Source: Lysobacteraceae bacterium PS02065 (lineage in GTDB: Bacteria; Pseudomonadota; Gammaproteobacteria; Xanthomonadales; Rhodanobacteraceae). From it: a DNA stretch of 64,000 nucleotides. Made by a program: the position numbers and the translations under genes. The stretch spans positions 1 to 64,000 of the forward strand of contig JASCPI010000016.1 of NCBI GenBank assembly GCA_029959555.1. The letters are read 5' to 3'. Below, in pieces: positions 63,624 through 64,000 of the stretch; position 1 is the first letter of the stretch; every line of letters starts with the position of its first letter. A model generated the notes under the pieces. That model ran no database searches. It was given only the letters and a program-made list of their open reading frames with translations, and was not told the origin of the DNA.

Positions 63624-64000
63624 CTACGGCGCGTTGCCGCGCTCCGCGTCGAACTCGCGCCCGATCACCGCGGCGAACATCTCCAGCGTCCGGACCGTCT
63701 GGACGGTGATCTTGGCCGGCTTGGGATCCAGCGCGCACAGCGTGCCGAAGAAGGTTCCATCGGGCAGGTGGATGGGCACGGAGATGTAGCTCTCGAAGCC
63801 GTACATGGCGGGCGTCGGGTGGTTGGCGAACGTGTCGTCGCGGGACGCCGAATCGAAGTACACGGGGTTGCCGTGCTGCCGGATCTCGTTGCAGATCGTG
63901 GTCTCGAGGGCGAGGTCCTGCCCTGCCTGCAAACCGAAGCCCACGAGGTCGCGCACGACGCACGCCGTCCACTCGGTATCCGTCACGCGCGCCACGGCCG
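63624..64000 (-). CDS. GAF-domain protein, truncated by window end
   Basis: At least 124 residues of a GAF domain; the N-terminus lies beyond 64000. The visible part reads from the ligand-pocket strands (LVGFGLQAGQDLALETTICNEIRQ) through YGFESYISVPIHLPDGTFFGTLCALDPKP, the classic GAF core, to a helical end. Probably part of a larger sensor or a stand-alone GAF protein; the reading frame is open to the window edge, so the GTG at 63995 need not be the start. Confidence 0.75.
   Translation of the reverse strand, partial: AVARVTDTEWTACVVRDLVGFGLQAGQDLALETTICNEIRQHGNPVYFDSASRDDTFANHPTPAMYGFESYISVPIHLPDGTFFGTLCALDPKPAKITVQTVRTLEMFAAVIGREFDAERGNAP

Overview
This is a high-GC (about 70% by eye) proteobacterial chromosome segment, most likely a gammaproteobacterium of the Xanthomonadales (Lysobacter/Luteimonas/Dokdonella-like). 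The evidence is the gene order LysM protein <> def-fmt-rsmB-DUF4390-ntrY, an H-NS-family protein with the short WSGRGRxPxW tail, a tRNA gene without an encoded CCA end, pqqABCDE, and a TetR-controlled leucine-degradation block. Genes are tightly packed and very often joined by 4-nt ATGA/GTGA/TTGA overlaps.

Region 1 (1-12.7 kb): a LysM envelope protein is divergent from def-fmt-rsmB-DUF4390-ntrY (N-formyl-methionine handling, rRNA methylation, NtrY-type sensor kinase). Four envelope-glycan genes follow: two GT39/ArnT-like membrane glycosyltransferases, a GT4-like enzyme and a CDP-glycerol-type transferase. Region 2 (12.7-21.8 kb): a PQQ-dependent aldose dehydrogenase and the full pqqABCDE operon on the minus strand, including the 24-codon pqqA. 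Opposite them lie a proline iminopeptidase, a NarL-type kinase/regulator pair and an NtrX-like regulator with a degenerate AAA+ domain. Region 3 (22-30.7 kb): 3-hydroxybutyrate dehydrogenase, a patatin phospholipase and a TPR protein; a coupled Ser/Thr kinase-histidine kinase-response regulator operon; a putative sorted surface protein; an LpxL-type acyltransferase and dtd.

Region 4 (30.8-36.8 kb): rpoD with a textbook terminator that lies in the start of the next membrane-protein gene, then a solitary Cas2-like small protein and a group of unrecognised minus-strand genes, ending at tRNA-Ile2 (CAT). Region 5 (36.8-47.8 kb): an accessory, lower-GC island directly after the tRNA, beginning with an H-NS-like silencer gene behind a duplicated 20-bp element. 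It carries a LysR/SnoaL/SDR unit, a secreted alpha/beta hydrolase, and a stress module (metallothionein, stress SDR, VOC protein, small Lys-rich protein, alpha/beta hydrolase, BON protein, glycine-zipper protein, CsbD, CBS protein), with several small unrecognised proteins.

Region 6 (47.8-64 kb): core catabolism. liuB-liuC-liuD-mvaB (leucine/isovalerate degradation) with a divergent TetR gene and a candidate operator. Next comes a PQQ/heme-c alcohol dehydrogenase, an outer-membrane channel, an aldehyde dehydrogenase, a MocR regulator, an AMP-dependent acyl-CoA ligase and an enoyl-CoA hydratase, which read as one alcohol-to-acyl-CoA route. The PQQ made by region 2 would serve both the aldose dehydrogenase and this alcohol dehydrogenase. 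The window ends in a truncated GAF-domain gene.

No CRISPR array, insertion sequence, integrase or rRNA gene was seen.
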